Shown in pieces: positions 7,484-16,236 of a stretch of DNA of 64,000 bases. This stretch comes from Streptomyces reniochalinae (GTDB taxonomy: Bacteria; Actinomycetota; Actinomycetes; Streptomycetales; Streptomycetaceae). The position numbers and the translations under genes are program-made. The notes below the pieces were generated by a model, which made no database searches, was not told the origin of the DNA, and saw only the letters and a program-made list of their open reading frames with translations. The stretch lies in the NCBI RefSeq assembly GCF_003323735.1, contig NZ_QOIM01000036.1, positions 124,001 through 188,000 on the forward strand. Reading direction: 5' to 3'. Numbering within the stretch: the first letter of the stretch is position 1; the number at the start of each line of letters is the position of its first letter.

Positions 7484-8635
7484 TCAGGCCGTGTGCAGGG
7501 TCAGGCCGTAGCGGCCGAGGATCTCGTTGACGGGCTGGTACCACGTCTCGCCGCCGCCGGAGCAGTCGCCCCAGCCGCCTGAGGTGACGCCCTGTGCCTG
7601 GTCACCGCTGATGAAGGAGCCGCCCGAGTCGCCGCCCTCGGCGCAAGCACTCGTCTTGGTCATCTGGTGGACGGCGCCCTGGCTGTAGTTGACGGTCTCG
7701 TTCTTCGCGAGCACGGTGCCGCAGTGCCAGTGGGACGTGGATCCCGAGCGGCAGATGGACGCGCCGACCGGGGCCTCAGCGGAGCCGCGCACGAGCTGGT
7801 CGGAGACCGTTCCCCAGCCCAGGACGACCGGGACGGTCCACCATCCGCTGCCCACGTCGACCCACGCGTAGTCGTTGTCGGGGAAGGACGAGCCCTGGAA
7901 GGTGCCGATGTAGCTGCCGTCCCAGCCGTTCACCGACTGTCCGGCGCCCCCGCAGTGGCCGGCAGTGACGAACCCGCCCTGCACCGAGAAGCCGATGGAG
8001 CATCGGACGTTGCCCGTGTAGTAGGGATCTCCGCCGACCGTGCCCGCGGCGAAGGTCGTGGGGGAGTGCCCGGTCGTGCGCACCGCCAGGGGACCGGCGC
8101 GACGGGCCCGGGTGAGGAAGTTCTCCACATCGTTGTCGCGCCGGCGGTCCTCGCGGACCTCGACGATCACCTGGTTGGTCCTCCAGTCGGCGCGCCAACT
8201 GCTCACGCCCGTGGGCGCGTCGAGCGCGTCGACGCGCTTCTTGACGGCGTCGAGCTCCTTCGCGCTGCGCTCGACGAGTTCGACGGTCGCGCCGGTGGCC
8301 CGCACCGCCGCTGCCTTCTCCCCGTCGGCCACGGCGACGGTCAGCTTCTTCTTGCCGGCGTCGAACCAGGAGCCCGCGTAGGCGGGCCCGGCCGCTCGCC
8401 GTGCCTTCTTCTCGGTGCCGGCGGCGTGCTTCTCGGCGGACAGCCGCGCCTCGGCCTGCTGCCGGCTGAGCCCGAAGTCCCGCTGCATCGCGCTCAGTAC
8501 GCCGTCGGAGGCGGGTTCGCGCGCCGCGGGCACGTCGGTCCCCGCCGCGGCGGACGGCAGGGTCCCCGCCGCCACGAGGGCGCCGCTGACCAGCAGCGCG
8601 GAGAGGACGGCGCGCGGAGTTCTGGTACGTCTCAT
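7484..8635 (-). CDS. Streptogrisin-like S1 family serine protease precursor
   Basis: 383 residues from the ATG at 8633-8635, which follows AAGGG; an earlier ATG at 8680 adds only junk. An Arg-rich signal peptide (MRRTRTPRAVLSALLVSGAL...) ends near SAAAG. A propeptide of the alpha-lytic-protease type (GLSRQQAEARL) follows to about residue 190. The mature chymotrypsin-fold enzyme has His in VTAGHCGG, Asp in PDNDYAWVD and Ser in EGGDSGGSF, with disulfide cysteines nearby (VRCSIG, CGTVL, SACAEGG, GDCSGG). It should be exported, self-processed and act as an extracellular protease. No chitin-binding domain is present, unlike streptogrisin C. It appears monocistronic. Confidence 0.93.
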   Translation of the reverse strand: MRRTRTPRAVLSALLVSGALVAAGTLPSAAAGTDVPAAREPASDGVLSAMQRDFGLSRQQAEARLSAEKHAAGTEKKARRAAGPAYAGSWFDAGKKKLTVAVADGEKAAAVRATGATVELVERSAKELDAVKKRVDALDAPTGVSSWRADWRTNQVIVEVREDRRRDNDVENFLTRARRAGPLAVRTTGHSPTTFAAGTVGGDPYYTGNVRCSIGFSVQGGFVTAGHCGGAGQSVNGWDGSYIGTFQGSSFPDNDYAWVDVGSGWWTVPVVLGWGTVSDQLVRGSAEAPVGASICRSGSTSHWHCGTVLAKNETVNYSQGAVHQMTKTSACAEGGDSGGSFISGDQAQGVTSGGWGDCSGGGETWYQPVNEILGRYGLTLHTA

Positions 8636-8780
8636 GGATCGGCCCTTCGTTGTTCCAACGTCATGGGGGTGGAACAGCAAGGCCCGGGGACATCCCGGGG
8701 TATGCCGGTGCGCAGATTAGCGAGGGATCAAGAACAGGTCCATGCCAATGCCGCCACCACGAGGTCCGCCGCTTCTGCCG

Positions 8781-10040
8781 CTACGGCGAGGTAGGGGCCG
8801 CCTCCGCGGCGTCCGGCCCCGACGTGGAGGTGCCGGCTTCCCGCGGGTCCGCGGCGGCCGGTGAGCCGCCGGGGCGGCCCTCGCCCGTCCTTCCGGCGGC
8901 GGCGCGCCACCACAAAGTGGCCGGGATCTCACCCGAAGTCGGCTCGAAAGGCTCCCCAGGACGCGGCAGAGCAGCCCGTGCGCCCAGCCGCGCGGCCGCC
9001 TCGACAGTGCCTTCCCCCGGCTCGTCCCACGGGTGCGGCGCCAGGCTGAACGTGGCCCAGTGGATCGGGAGCATCACCCCGGCGGACGGGGTGCTTTGCA
9101 GATCCAGATGCGCCCGCATGCCCTCGGCCGGTGTCATGTGGATGTCGGGCCAGTGCTCGCTGTACGCGCCGACCTGAATCATCGTCGCGTCGAACGGACC
9201 GTGCTCGGCGCCGATCTCCTGGAAACCGGGGAAGTACCCGGTGTCACCGCTGTGGAAGACCCGGTGCCCCGACGGCCCCTCGGCGACCCACGACGCCCAC
9301 AGCGTGTGCTGCCGGTTGCGCAGCCCACGCCCGCAGAAGTGCCGGGCCGGGGTCGCGGTCAGCCGCAGATCGCCCACCCGCGTCGACTCGCTCCAGTCCA
9401 GCTCCCGTATCCGGCTTTCGGGTACGCCCCAGCGCTCCAGGTGCGCTCCCACGCCGAGCGGTACCGCGAAGAGCGTGTCCGTCGAGGCCAGTGCGCGGAC
9501 CGTGGGGAGGTCGAGGTGGTCGTAGTGGTCGTGGGAGATGACGACGACGTCCACGTGGCCGAGGGAGGCCATCGGCAGCGGCACGCGGTGGAGCCGCTTG
9601 GGTCCGGCGAACGTGAACGGGGAGCACCGCCGCCCCCACACCGGATCGAACAGCACCCGGCCACCGTCGATCTCGGCGAGCACGCTGGAGTGTCCCATCC
9701 AGGTGACCCGCAGCCCGGTGGCCGGGGGTCTGGCCAGGTCCTCGGCCGTGGTGGGGTGCAGCGGCACGGAGGAGGCCGGACGGCGCCGCTCGCGCGCCTC
9801 CTTGGTGAAGAAGGTCTTCGCCAACTCGGTCCTGGAGCCGCCCGGGGCGGGTCGCGGCCCTTCCGGAGTGGCGGGCGGCGGTCCTTCGGGATTACGGAAC
9901 ACACCGTCGGCGAAATGGGGAGAGCGACGAATCCGCTCCATGCGCGCCCCTGCCGGATCGGCTCCGAAAGCGAGGGGCCGCAGGCTGCGCGGTTTCCGCG
10001 GCTGTGAGCGCTGCGGTTGCGGGGCACTTGAGCCGGCCAC
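8781..10040 (-). CDS. MBL-fold metallohydrolase (UlaG/NAPE-PLD-like)
   Basis: 419 residues from a GTG at 10038-10040 with AGGAGG four bases upstream. The metal-binding SHDHYDHLD (HxHxDH) follows a VTWMGHSSVLAEIDG strand. Later ligands appear in ATPARHFCGRG, FHSGDTGYF and MLPIHWATF. The arrangement and the DPVWG motif match NAPE-phospholipase-D-like or UlaG-like hydrolases rather than beta-lactamases. A basic, Pro-rich N-terminus and a low-complexity C-tail lie outside the fold. It is probably cytoplasmic with an unknown phosphodiester or lactone substrate. It diverges from the Cml-type exporter. Confidence 0.88.
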   Translation of the reverse strand: MAGSSAPQPQRSQPRKPRSLRPLAFGADPAGARMERIRRSPHFADGVFRNPEGPPPATPEGPRPAPGGSRTELAKTFFTKEARERRRPASSVPLHPTTAEDLARPPATGLRVTWMGHSSVLAEIDGGRVLFDPVWGRRCSPFTFAGPKRLHRVPLPMASLGHVDVVVISHDHYDHLDLPTVRALASTDTLFAVPLGVGAHLERWGVPESRIRELDWSESTRVGDLRLTATPARHFCGRGLRNRQHTLWASWVAEGPSGHRVFHSGDTGYFPGFQEIGAEHGPFDATMIQVGAYSEHWPDIHMTPAEGMRAHLDLQSTPSAGVMLPIHWATFSLAPHPWDEPGEGTVEAAARLGARAALPRPGEPFEPTSGEIPATLWWRAAAGRTGEGRPGGSPAAADPREAGTSTSGPDAAEAAPTSP

Positions 10041-10157
10041 ATGACCTCCTGGGGATCTTCACCTCATTGCATCACTTCGCCTGGGCGGGCGGAACACCGG
10101 GCCACGCGCGAAAAACCGGTGTGTGCCCTCCAGCGGCCCTCATGTAGCGTGCGCGCC

Positions 10158-10223
10158 ATGTCGAGCCCCGAAGCGTCCAGGACGGGGGCTTTCGGTCACG
10201 CCGTCAGCCCCCTGCGCCACTGA
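10158..10223 (+). CDS. Putative leader peptide upstream of Cml-type efflux gene
   Basis: A 21-codon ORF, MSSPEASRTGAFGHAVSPLRH, starting at the ATG at 10158 and ending 115 bases before the MFS gene. No Shine-Dalgarno sequence is visible, but TAGCGT (10145-10150) lies seven bases upstream, so the message may be leaderless. A 7-bp stem-loop sits inside the ORF. Inducible chloramphenicol-resistance genes of several Gram-positive bacteria use ribosome stalling on such short ORFs. The ORF is seen; its role is inferred and unproven. Confidence 0.45.
   Translation: MSSPEASRTGAFGHAVSPLRH
10184..10212 (+). promoter_or_regulatory. Stem-loop within leader ORF, candidate attenuator element
   Basis: GGGGGCT (10184-10190) pairs with AGCCCCC (10206-10212) around a 15-base loop, inside the putative leader peptide ORF. 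A ribosome paused in the leader would mask or melt this stem. This fits translational attenuation of the downstream exporter, but an alternative pairing that hides its start codon was not worked out. Confidence 0.4.
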
Positions 10224-10338
10224 GTCCGTAGCTCTGCCGTCCCGCCGCCTTCCGCGGCCGGACGTCTGTGCCCCTGGGTGCTGACCGCGGTGACGAGAAC
10301 GCCTCCACTCCTGTTTCTCATCGCCTCGGAGCCCCTCG

Positions 10339-11517
10339 ATGCCTCTCGCGCTCTACCTGCTGGCCATGGCCGTGTTCGCCATGGGCACCTCCGAATTCAT
10401 GCTCGCCGGTCTCTTGCCCGGCATCGCTGCCGACCTCGACGTGACGGTCGGGACAGCGGGAGCGCTCACGTCGGCCTTCGCGATCGGCATGGTCGTCGGC
10501 GCTCCGCTCATGGCCGGGCTCGCCCGCAACTGGCCGGCACGATCCACTCTCCTCGGGTTCGTCGTCGTGTTCGCCGCGGCGCACGTGCTGGCCGCCACCA
10601 CAACGGACTTTCCGGTCCTGTTCGCCACCCGGGTGATCGCCGCGCTGGCGAACGCGGGCTTCCTCGCCGTCGCGCTGACCACCGCCGCCGAGCTGGTGGC
10701 AGCGGACAGGAAGGGACGCGCGCTCGCGGTGCTGCTGTCCGGCACGACGGCGGCCACGATCGCCGGGGTCCCCGCGGGCTCCGTACTGGGCACCATGCTC
10801 GGCTGGCGCGCCACATTCTGGGCCGTCGCCGCCTGCTGCCTGCCCGCGGCCCTCGGCATCCTCAAGGGCGTTCCGGCCCCTCGCGTGCGGGCGGACGCCT
10901 CGCACAGGCCGGCGCTGCGAGCGGAACTCCTCCAGCTGAAGAGCCCGCGCCTGGCCCTCGTGATGCTGCTCGGTGCCCTGGTGAACGCGGCAACCTTCGC
11001 GAGCTTCACCTTTCTCGCTCCCGTCGTGACCGAGACCGCGGGCCTGGGCGATCTGTGGATCTCGGTCGTTCTGGTCCTCTTCGGTCTCGGTTCCTTCGTC
11101 GGTATCACCGTCGCGGGACGCGTGTCAGACCACCGCCCCGGCCTGGTCCTCACGCTCGGCGGTCCGCTGCTTCTCCCCGGCTGGCCGGCCCTGGCGGCGC
11201 TGGCCGACCGGCCGGCCGCCCTGCTCGTCCTCGTGTTCTGGCAAGGCGCGCTGTCGTTCGCGCTGGGCAGCACCCTGATTACGCGCGTTCTCTACGAGGC
11301 GACAGGAGCCCCCACCATGGCCGGCTCGTACGCGACCGCGGCGTTCAACATCGGCGCCGCTGCGGGACCGCTCCTCGCCGCGACATCCCTGGACACCGCC
11401 CTCTCGGAGCTCGGGCCGCTGTGGGTGAGCGGAGTGCTCGTCGCGCTCGCGCTGCTGGTGGCCTTCCCCCTCCGCGGCGTGCTCGCGTCCGGTCGTAGCA
11501 CCGAGGCGCCCCGATGA
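10339..11517 (+). CDS. Cml/CmrA-type MFS chloramphenicol exporter
   Basis: 392 residues, the usual size of the Cmx/CmrA chloramphenicol efflux family. About 12 hydrophobic helices are evident. The N-terminal MGTSEFMLAGLLPGIAADLD is characteristic of this DHA1 subfamily, and the RxxxG loop appears near MAGLARNWPARSTL. The ATG follows CGGAG. It would pump phenicols or related compounds from the cytoplasm with proton antiport. Control probably runs through the leader ORF 115 bases upstream. Substrate assignment is by family resemblance only. Confidence 0.85.
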   Translation: MPLALYLLAMAVFAMGTSEFMLAGLLPGIAADLDVTVGTAGALTSAFAIGMVVGAPLMAGLARNWPARSTLLGFVVVFAAAHVLAATTTDFPVLFATRVIAALANAGFLAVALTTAAELVAADRKGRALAVLLSGTTAATIAGVPAGSVLGTMLGWRATFWAVAACCLPAALGILKGVPAPRVRADASHRPALRAELLQLKSPRLALVMLLGALVNAATFASFTFLAPVVTETAGLGDLWISVVLVLFGLGSFVGITVAGRVSDHRPGLVLTLGGPLLLPGWPALAALADRPAALLVLVFWQGALSFALGSTLITRVLYEATGAPTMAGSYATAAFNIGAAAGPLLAATSLDTALSELGPLWVSGVLVALALLVAFPLRGVLASGRSTEAPR

Positions 11518-11600
11518 GCTGTCCCGACCTGGTCCGGCTCGCCGGCTCGCGTCGGGGCGACCGGGGGGCCTTCCGGTCCGGCACAGCGGCCTCGTTCTCG

Positions 11601-12512
11601 TCAGCCGTCGTACTGAGGCCGGGCCGGGCCGGCCTTTTCGATGGCCGTGATGCAGGCCCGGACGGGCGGGTTCTCGGTGCTGGCGAGCCAGGCGGCCTGG
11701 ATGTCACGGCGCAGACCGGGACGCAGGCGGGCGAAGCGCACGCCGGACGGGGCGGGGCTGCGGGACATCGTCGGGACGAGGGCCGCGGCGAGGTTGCGTT
11801 CGACCATCGAGAGCTGGGTGATGTGTTCGGTCAGCGTGTACCGCACCTCCGGTTCGACTCCGCGGGCGCGCAGCGCCTGCACGAGGGACTCGTACGGTTC
11901 GGTGCCCGGCGGGCAGCTGGCCCAGGGGATGTCGCCCAGTTCGGCGAGGTCGAGGCTTTCGCGGCTGCTGAGGGGGTGGCGGGCGGACAGCGCCACGCAC
12001 ACGTCCTCGCTGACGAGGGTGCGCAGGGTCAGCCCCTCCGGGAGGAAGGTGGGACGGTTGGCCCAGCTCTCGATGAGCAGGAGGTCGATCTCGCCGCTCA
12101 GCAGAAAGGGCATCAGCTCGACGGCCTCACCATCTGTCACGGTGGGCCGCAGCCGGGGGTGTTCCTCGGCGAGCGCGTCCAGGGCGCGGGGCAACAGGGT
12201 CCGCACGGCGCTGCCCACTCCGCCGATCCGCAGGGGGCCCAGCACCTCGTCGTGGAGGTCGGCGAGGTCGGCCTCCGCCGAGGTGAGCGCGCTCAGGAGG
12301 CGTTCGGCGTGCCCGGCGAGTACGCGCCCCGCGTGGGTGAGGCGGATGCTGCGGCCGTGCGGTTCCAGCAACCGGTGGCCCGCCTCCCGCTCCAGCTTGG
12401 CGAGCTTCTGCGAGAGCCCGGAGGGCGTGATGTGGAGGGTTTCGGCGGCGCGGGCGATCGAACCGTGGGTGGCGACCGTGGAGAGGGCGCGCAGCCTGTC
12501 GATGCTGAACAC
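11601..12512 (-). CDS. LysR family transcriptional regulator
   Basis: 303 residues from a GTG start. The N-terminal helix-turn-helix (RLRALSTVATHGSIARAAET through ITPSGLSQKLAKLE) is classical LysR, followed by the two-lobed periplasmic-binding-like effector domain. It is divergent from the EamA transporter gene with a 74-base intergenic space, the normal layout for a LysR regulator and its target. The pair resembles amino-acid-exporter systems in which the LysR protein senses the exported substrate; the substrate is unknown. Confidence 0.92.
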   Translation of the reverse strand: MFSIDRLRALSTVATHGSIARAAETLHITPSGLSQKLAKLEREAGHRLLEPHGRSIRLTHAGRVLAGHAERLLSALTSAEADLADLHDEVLGPLRIGGVGSAVRTLLPRALDALAEEHPRLRPTVTDGEAVELMPFLLSGEIDLLLIESWANRPTFLPEGLTLRTLVSEDVCVALSARHPLSSRESLDLAELGDIPWASCPPGTEPYESLVQALRARGVEPEVRYTLTEHITQLSMVERNLAAALVPTMSRSPAPSGVRFARLRPGLRRDIQAAWLASTENPPVRACITAIEKAGPARPQYDG

Positions 12513-12586
12513 TTCACCGATGCTACCGAATCATGGTCAAAACCTGTTGCTTTTCCTTCTTGCTCGGTAAGGGCACAGTACTGGGC

Positions 12587-13528
12587 ATGTCGTTGAAGAG
12601 CGGTTCGGCCGCTGAGCCCGGAGTGGGCACCCTCGAGGTCCCGGACACAGGAAGCCGGGCCAACCCCGTGCTCATGGCCGTCGCCGGGTCGGCCTGCATC
12701 TCGGCCTCCGCCGTGTTCATGAAGCTGTCCGACACCAACGCGGGTACGGCCGCCTTCCTGCGCTGCGCCCTCGCCCTCGTCCTCCTCGTCCCGCTCGCGT
12801 GGCGCGAGGTGCGCAGGGTGGGAAGGCGCCCGCTGCGCTACCAGTTGATGGACATCGGCGCCGGTGTCCTTCTAGGCGTCGACATGGTCTTCTGGGCGGC
12901 GAGCGTGCTGAACGTCGGCGCCTCCGTCTCCACGGTGCTGCTCAACATCCAGGTGGTGTTCTACCCGCTGCTCGCGCGGGTCATCTCCAAGGCGCCGCTG
13001 TCGCCCCGGTTCCTGCTGCTCGCGCCGGTGATGCTGCTCGGCGTCGCCCTCGCCAGCGGCGCGATCGGGCACGCCGAGTCGGGCAGCAACCCCGTGGCCG
13101 GTGTCGCCTACGGGACAGCGGCCGGACTGGCCTACGCCGGGTACCTGTTCCTCATGCGGCTCGGCGGCGGAAGGCAGCACTCCGTCTCTCCTGTGTGTGT
13201 CTCCACGGCCGCCGCCGCGGCGGCCGCCGGCATCATGGGAGGTCTGTGGACGGGCATCGACCTCAACCCCGGCTGGCCCGCCTGGGGCTGGCTGATCATG
13301 CTCGCGTTCATCGGACAGGTGGTGGCGTGGCTGTTCATCACCGCCGCGCTGCCGAAGCTGGCGCCCAACGTCGCCGCCGCGCTGCTGCTGCTCCAGCCCG
13401 TCATGGCCTTCGGCCTCGGTCTGCTGATCGGCGAACGTCCCACCCTCACGCAGGCCGGAGGCTGCGCCTTGGTGGTCGCGGCCGTCTGGTACAACAGCCG
13501 CCCGGCCAAGGCGTCGGCTGCCGCGTGA
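12587..13528 (+). CDS. EamA/DMT family transporter
   Basis: 313 residues from the ATG at 12587; a frame opening at 12533 overlaps the LysR promoter and is less likely. Ten hydrophobic helices in two EamA repeats are evident, for example NPVLMAVAGSACISASAVFM at the start and FIGQVVAWLFITAALPKLAP with LLLLQPVMAFGLGLLIGE in the second repeat. DMT proteins export amino acids, nucleosides or drugs. The divergent LysR gene is its likely regulator. The gene ends before a nested hairpin shared with the convergent aminotransferase. Confidence 0.9.
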   Translation: MSLKSGSAAEPGVGTLEVPDTGSRANPVLMAVAGSACISASAVFMKLSDTNAGTAAFLRCALALVLLVPLAWREVRRVGRRPLRYQLMDIGAGVLLGVDMVFWAASVLNVGASVSTVLLNIQVVFYPLLARVISKAPLSPRFLLLAPVMLLGVALASGAIGHAESGSNPVAGVAYGTAAGLAYAGYLFLMRLGGGRQHSVSPVCVSTAAAAAAAGIMGGLWTGIDLNPGWPAWGWLIMLAFIGQVVAWLFITAALPKLAPNVAAALLLLQPVMAFGLGLLIGERPTLTQAGGCALVVAAVWYNSRPAKASAAA

Positions 13529-13536
13529 GAGCGTGA

Positions 13537-13583
13537 GCGGCCGCCCCCGGTGCCCCGGTCGCGGGGCGTCAGGGCGCGGCCGC
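13537..13583. terminator. Nested hairpin between convergent genes
   Basis: An inner stem GCCCCG/CGGGGC with a four-base loop (13552-13567) lies within an outer self-complementary pair GCGGCCGC (13537-13544 and 13576-13583). It sits between the EamA stop and the convergent aminotransferase stop, so it is probably a bidirectional terminator. Confidence 0.55.
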
Positions 13584-13590
13584 CCGGTTC

Positions 13591-14682
13591 TCACCGCAGA
13601 GGGTGCGTCCAGTTCTCCGGCGGCTCGACGCGGCCGAACTGGATGTCCTCCACGGCGGTGCGCAACTCCACGGTGACCGGCCCCGGGGCCGGCCCCGGGA
13701 CGGTGAACTCCCCGGCAGGGGAGCGAACCGTGCCGATCCCGGTGACCACCGCGGCCGTTCCGCAGGCGAACACCTCGCGGACGCGGCCCGCCGCGGCGTC
13801 CGCCCGCCACTGGTCACGTCTGTACGGTTCCTCGGCCACCCGGTAGCCGCGTGCTCTCGCGAGAGAGAGGACCGAGTCACGGGTGATGCCCGGCAGGACG
13901 GAACCGGTCAGGGGCGGAGTGAGCAGGGTCCCGTCGTCGAAGACGAAGAAGATGTTCATCCCGCCAAGCTCCTCGACCCAGGCCCGTTCCGCGGCGTCGA
14001 GGAAGACGACCTGGTCGCAGCCCGCCTCGGCTGCCTCCGCCTGGCCTGCCATCGCCGCGGCGTAGTTCCCGCCGCACTTGGCCGCCCCCGTACCGCCGGG
14101 CGCGGCCCGAGTGTACCCGTCGCAGATCCACACCGTCATCGCGGGCGTCCCGGCGGCGAAGTGTGTCCCGGGCGGGGTGGCGATGACACAGAACAGGTAC
14201 TCCTCGGCGGGCCTGGCACCGATGCAGACCTCGGTGGCGATGAGGAACGGCCGCAGATAGAGCGTGGATCCGGGCTCCTGCGGCAGCCAGTCGCGGTCGG
14301 CGGCGAACAGCGCCTCCACGGCACCGAGGAACACCCCGTCCGGCACCTCGGGCATCGACAGCCTCCGGGCGGACCGGCGGAGCCGGCGGGCGTTGGCGTC
14401 AGGACGGAACAGCTGCGCCCGGCCGCCGTCGGTGCGGTAGACCTTCAGCCCTTCGAAGACCTCCTGTCCGTAGTGCAGAACCGAACTGGCCGGCGACAGC
14501 GGCAGTGGGCCGAACGGTTCGACGCGTGCGTCGTGCCACCCCTTGCCTTCCCGGTAGCGGACGGTGGACATGTGCTCGGTGAAGACGGTGCCGAAGGCCG
14601 GGTCGCGCAGCAGCGCGGCACGCCGATGCGAGGGCAGACGGTCGGGCGCCGTCTGCTTCGCGAAGACCACCGGAGCGCTCAC
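13591..14682 (-). CDS. Branched-chain-type (fold IV) aminotransferase, IlvE-like
   Basis: 363 residues from a GTG overlapping the cupin stop (GTGA). The sequence has IlvE hallmarks: SSVLHYGQEVFEGLKVYR, LYLRPFLIATE, the PLP-lysine region GGTGAAKCGGNYAAAM, WVEELGGMNIFFV and ACGTAAVVTGIG. Such enzymes exchange amino groups between glutamate and hydrophobic 2-oxo acids. As last gene of an operon with a C-methyltransferase and small cupin it probably is not the housekeeping IlvE. By analogy with MarG/MarH/MarI (maremycin) and StnR/StnK3/StnQ1 (streptonigrin), it would deaminate the aromatic amino acid and re-aminate the beta-methylated keto acid. That role is inference. Confidence 0.85.
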   Translation of the reverse strand: MSAPVVFAKQTAPDRLPSHRRAALLRDPAFGTVFTEHMSTVRYREGKGWHDARVEPFGPLPLSPASSVLHYGQEVFEGLKVYRTDGGRAQLFRPDANARRLRRSARRLSMPEVPDGVFLGAVEALFAADRDWLPQEPGSTLYLRPFLIATEVCIGARPAEEYLFCVIATPPGTHFAAGTPAMTVWICDGYTRAAPGGTGAAKCGGNYAAAMAGQAEAAEAGCDQVVFLDAAERAWVEELGGMNIFFVFDDGTLLTPPLTGSVLPGITRDSVLSLARARGYRVAEEPYRRDQWRADAAAGRVREVFACGTAAVVTGIGTVRSPAGEFTVPGPAPGPVTVELRTAVEDIQFGRVEPPENWTHPLR

Positions 14683-15101
14683 CGGGCCGCCTCGTCGTCG
14701 CCGCGCGGCCCGGTCAGCAGGATCCCCAGGCAGAAGCTGCCCGGGACGGCCTTCCTGGTCACGAAGTGGTGCACGGTACCGGCCGGAATGAGCATCGCGG
14801 CGGGCGCGCTGAGTTGGTGCGTCGTGCCGTCCGTCACGACGTCGATCACGGCCGCACCGGGCTCGGGCGCCAGTAGCAGGTAGATCTCCGGAACCTCGTG
14901 GGTGTGCGGGGCCGCCACCGGTTTGTCGACCTTGTCGCTGATCTCACCGCCGGCGATCTCGAACTCCAGACCGTCGAGCAGCCCGCGGGTGAGGAGGAAG
15001 GGCGTTTGCGCGTAGTGGCCGGGCACCTGCTGGAAGACGGGCAGGTCCTGGAGGACGAGCGGGCTGTCCGAGAGGGTTGACGTGCTCGATTCGGTGCTCA
15101 T
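14679..15101 (-). CDS. Small cupin, MarH/StnK3-like candidate epimerase
   Basis: 140 residues from the ATG at 15099-15101 behind AGGGAAG. A single cupin domain shows candidate metal ligands His66 and His68 in PHTHEVPEIYLLL, Glu72, and His111 in PAGTVHHF. It lies between the aminotransferase (overlapping) and the MppJ-like methyltransferase (62-base gap). In beta-methyltryptophan pathways a cupin of about this size (MarH, StnK3) epimerises or protects the beta-methyl keto acid between methylation and transamination. The same role is inferred here. The sequence alone does not exclude a dioxygenase or storage function. Confidence 0.7.
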   Translation of the reverse strand: MSTESSTSTLSDSPLVLQDLPVFQQVPGHYAQTPFLLTRGLLDGLEFEIAGGEISDKVDKPVAAPHTHEVPEIYLLLAPEPGAAVIDVVTDGTTHQLSAPAAMLIPAGTVHHFVTRKAVPGSFCLGILLTGPRGDDEAAR

Positions 15102-15163
15102 ATTCACTTCCCTGGTCGGGGGAGCTGAGGACAGGTAGTCCGTGGGCGAAGGCACACCGCCGG

Positions 15164-16174
15164 TCAGGCGGGCGTGAGCCGGTAGACGAAGCTGAAGGCC
15201 GGGAGGTCGATCATCCGGCGGTCCGCGCACCGCCACCCGCTCTCCTCCAGCACCGAGGTCCACTCGTCCAGGCTGGGCAGGAACTGGTCCATCACTCCGT
15301 GCACGGTCTCGAACCCCAGGGAGAACATGGGGTAGTCGGGCCCGGCGAGACCGGTGGAGCGGCAGGTGTCACCCAGTATCAGGTTCTTGACGTTGGGGAA
15401 GACCGAGCGCAGCCGGCGCAGCGTGCGCACGCAGTTCTCCCGCGGCCAGAAGTCGTGCCCCATCAGGAAGCAGGTCACCAGGTCCACGTCGGCGTACTCC
15501 TCGCGGGGAGCGAGGTTGAGTACGTCGTCCTGCACGAGGGAGACCCGCTTTTCGAGACCCGCCTGGGCGACGGCCTCCTGCGACACGGCGATGGCGCCTT
15601 CGGCCACGTCGATGCCGATCGCGTCGATCCGGGGGCGGAGCCCGGCCAGCCACACGAGCCGGTCAGCCGAGCCGCAGCCCAGGTCGGCCACGGTCGCGAT
15701 GTCGAGATCGTCGATGAGCTCCCGGAACGGCGGGTCGAAGAACGTCCTGGCGATGTTGCGGCACGCCACGCTGATCGCGCGCGCGTCCCTGCGCACGTAG
15801 CTGCCCACCCGGTCCGCGTTCTTGATCTTGGTCGGCAGGGTGGTGAACAGCTCGCCGCAGCCCCGGGTGAGCCAGTGGAAGAAGCCCTTGGTGAGGTAGG
15901 CGCTGCGGAAGCCGGCGCCGGGCTTCGCCGTGGTCCGGTCGGCGTCGAGATCGACGACGTGCCGGCTGGAGAGCGCCACGACGATGGTGAGCAGCGCCTC
16001 CGGGTGCATGTCGTGGCGCCGGGCGTAGTCCGCGATGTCCACCACGCCTTGCTGCTCCAGCTCGTCCAGGAGACCGAGCTCCCAGGCCGCGCTGATCGCG
16101 GCCGAGGCGATGGCGCCGTTGAAGGTGTCGGCGCAGTACCGTGCCTCGTCCAGTTCGGTTGTGGCCATGATCAT
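15164..16174 (-). CDS. MppJ-like 2-oxo acid C-methyltransferase
   Basis: 336 residues from the ATG at 16172-16174 (AAGGG five bases upstream). An N-terminal helical dimerisation/winged-helix region precedes a Rossmann SAM domain with VADLGCGSADRL. It closely resembles, from memory, MppJ, the iron-dependent phenylpyruvate C3-methyltransferase of mannopeptimycin biosynthesis. The shared LMGHDFWPRENC segment and the later GFET-HG segment place His240 and His292 at the positions of its iron ligands. The predicted reaction is SAM-dependent methylation of the benzylic carbon of phenylpyruvate or 4-hydroxyphenylpyruvate. The neighbouring aminotransferase and cupin would complete beta-methyl amino acid synthesis. 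Confidence 0.85.
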   Translation of the reverse strand: MIMATTELDEARYCADTFNGAIASAAISAAWELGLLDELEQQGVVDIADYARRHDMHPEALLTIVVALSSRHVVDLDADRTTAKPGAGFRSAYLTKGFFHWLTRGCGELFTTLPTKIKNADRVGSYVRRDARAISVACRNIARTFFDPPFRELIDDLDIATVADLGCGSADRLVWLAGLRPRIDAIGIDVAEGAIAVSQEAVAQAGLEKRVSLVQDDVLNLAPREEYADVDLVTCFLMGHDFWPRENCVRTLRRLRSVFPNVKNLILGDTCRSTGLAGPDYPMFSLGFETVHGVMDQFLPSLDEWTSVLEESGWRCADRRMIDLPAFSFVYRLTPA

Positions 16175-16236
16175 CAAAGCCCTTCGTGTTCGCGGAGGAG
16201 AGTGTGCCGGGAGGTGCGAGGAGGTGCCGGCCGGCG

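Noticed and set aside
13591..14682. Treating the aminotransferase as the housekeeping branched-chain IlvE
   Set aside because: Its stop-start coupling to the cupin and proximity to an MppJ-like methyltransferase suggest a dedicated pathway role, though the sequence alone does not exclude a housekeeping enzyme.
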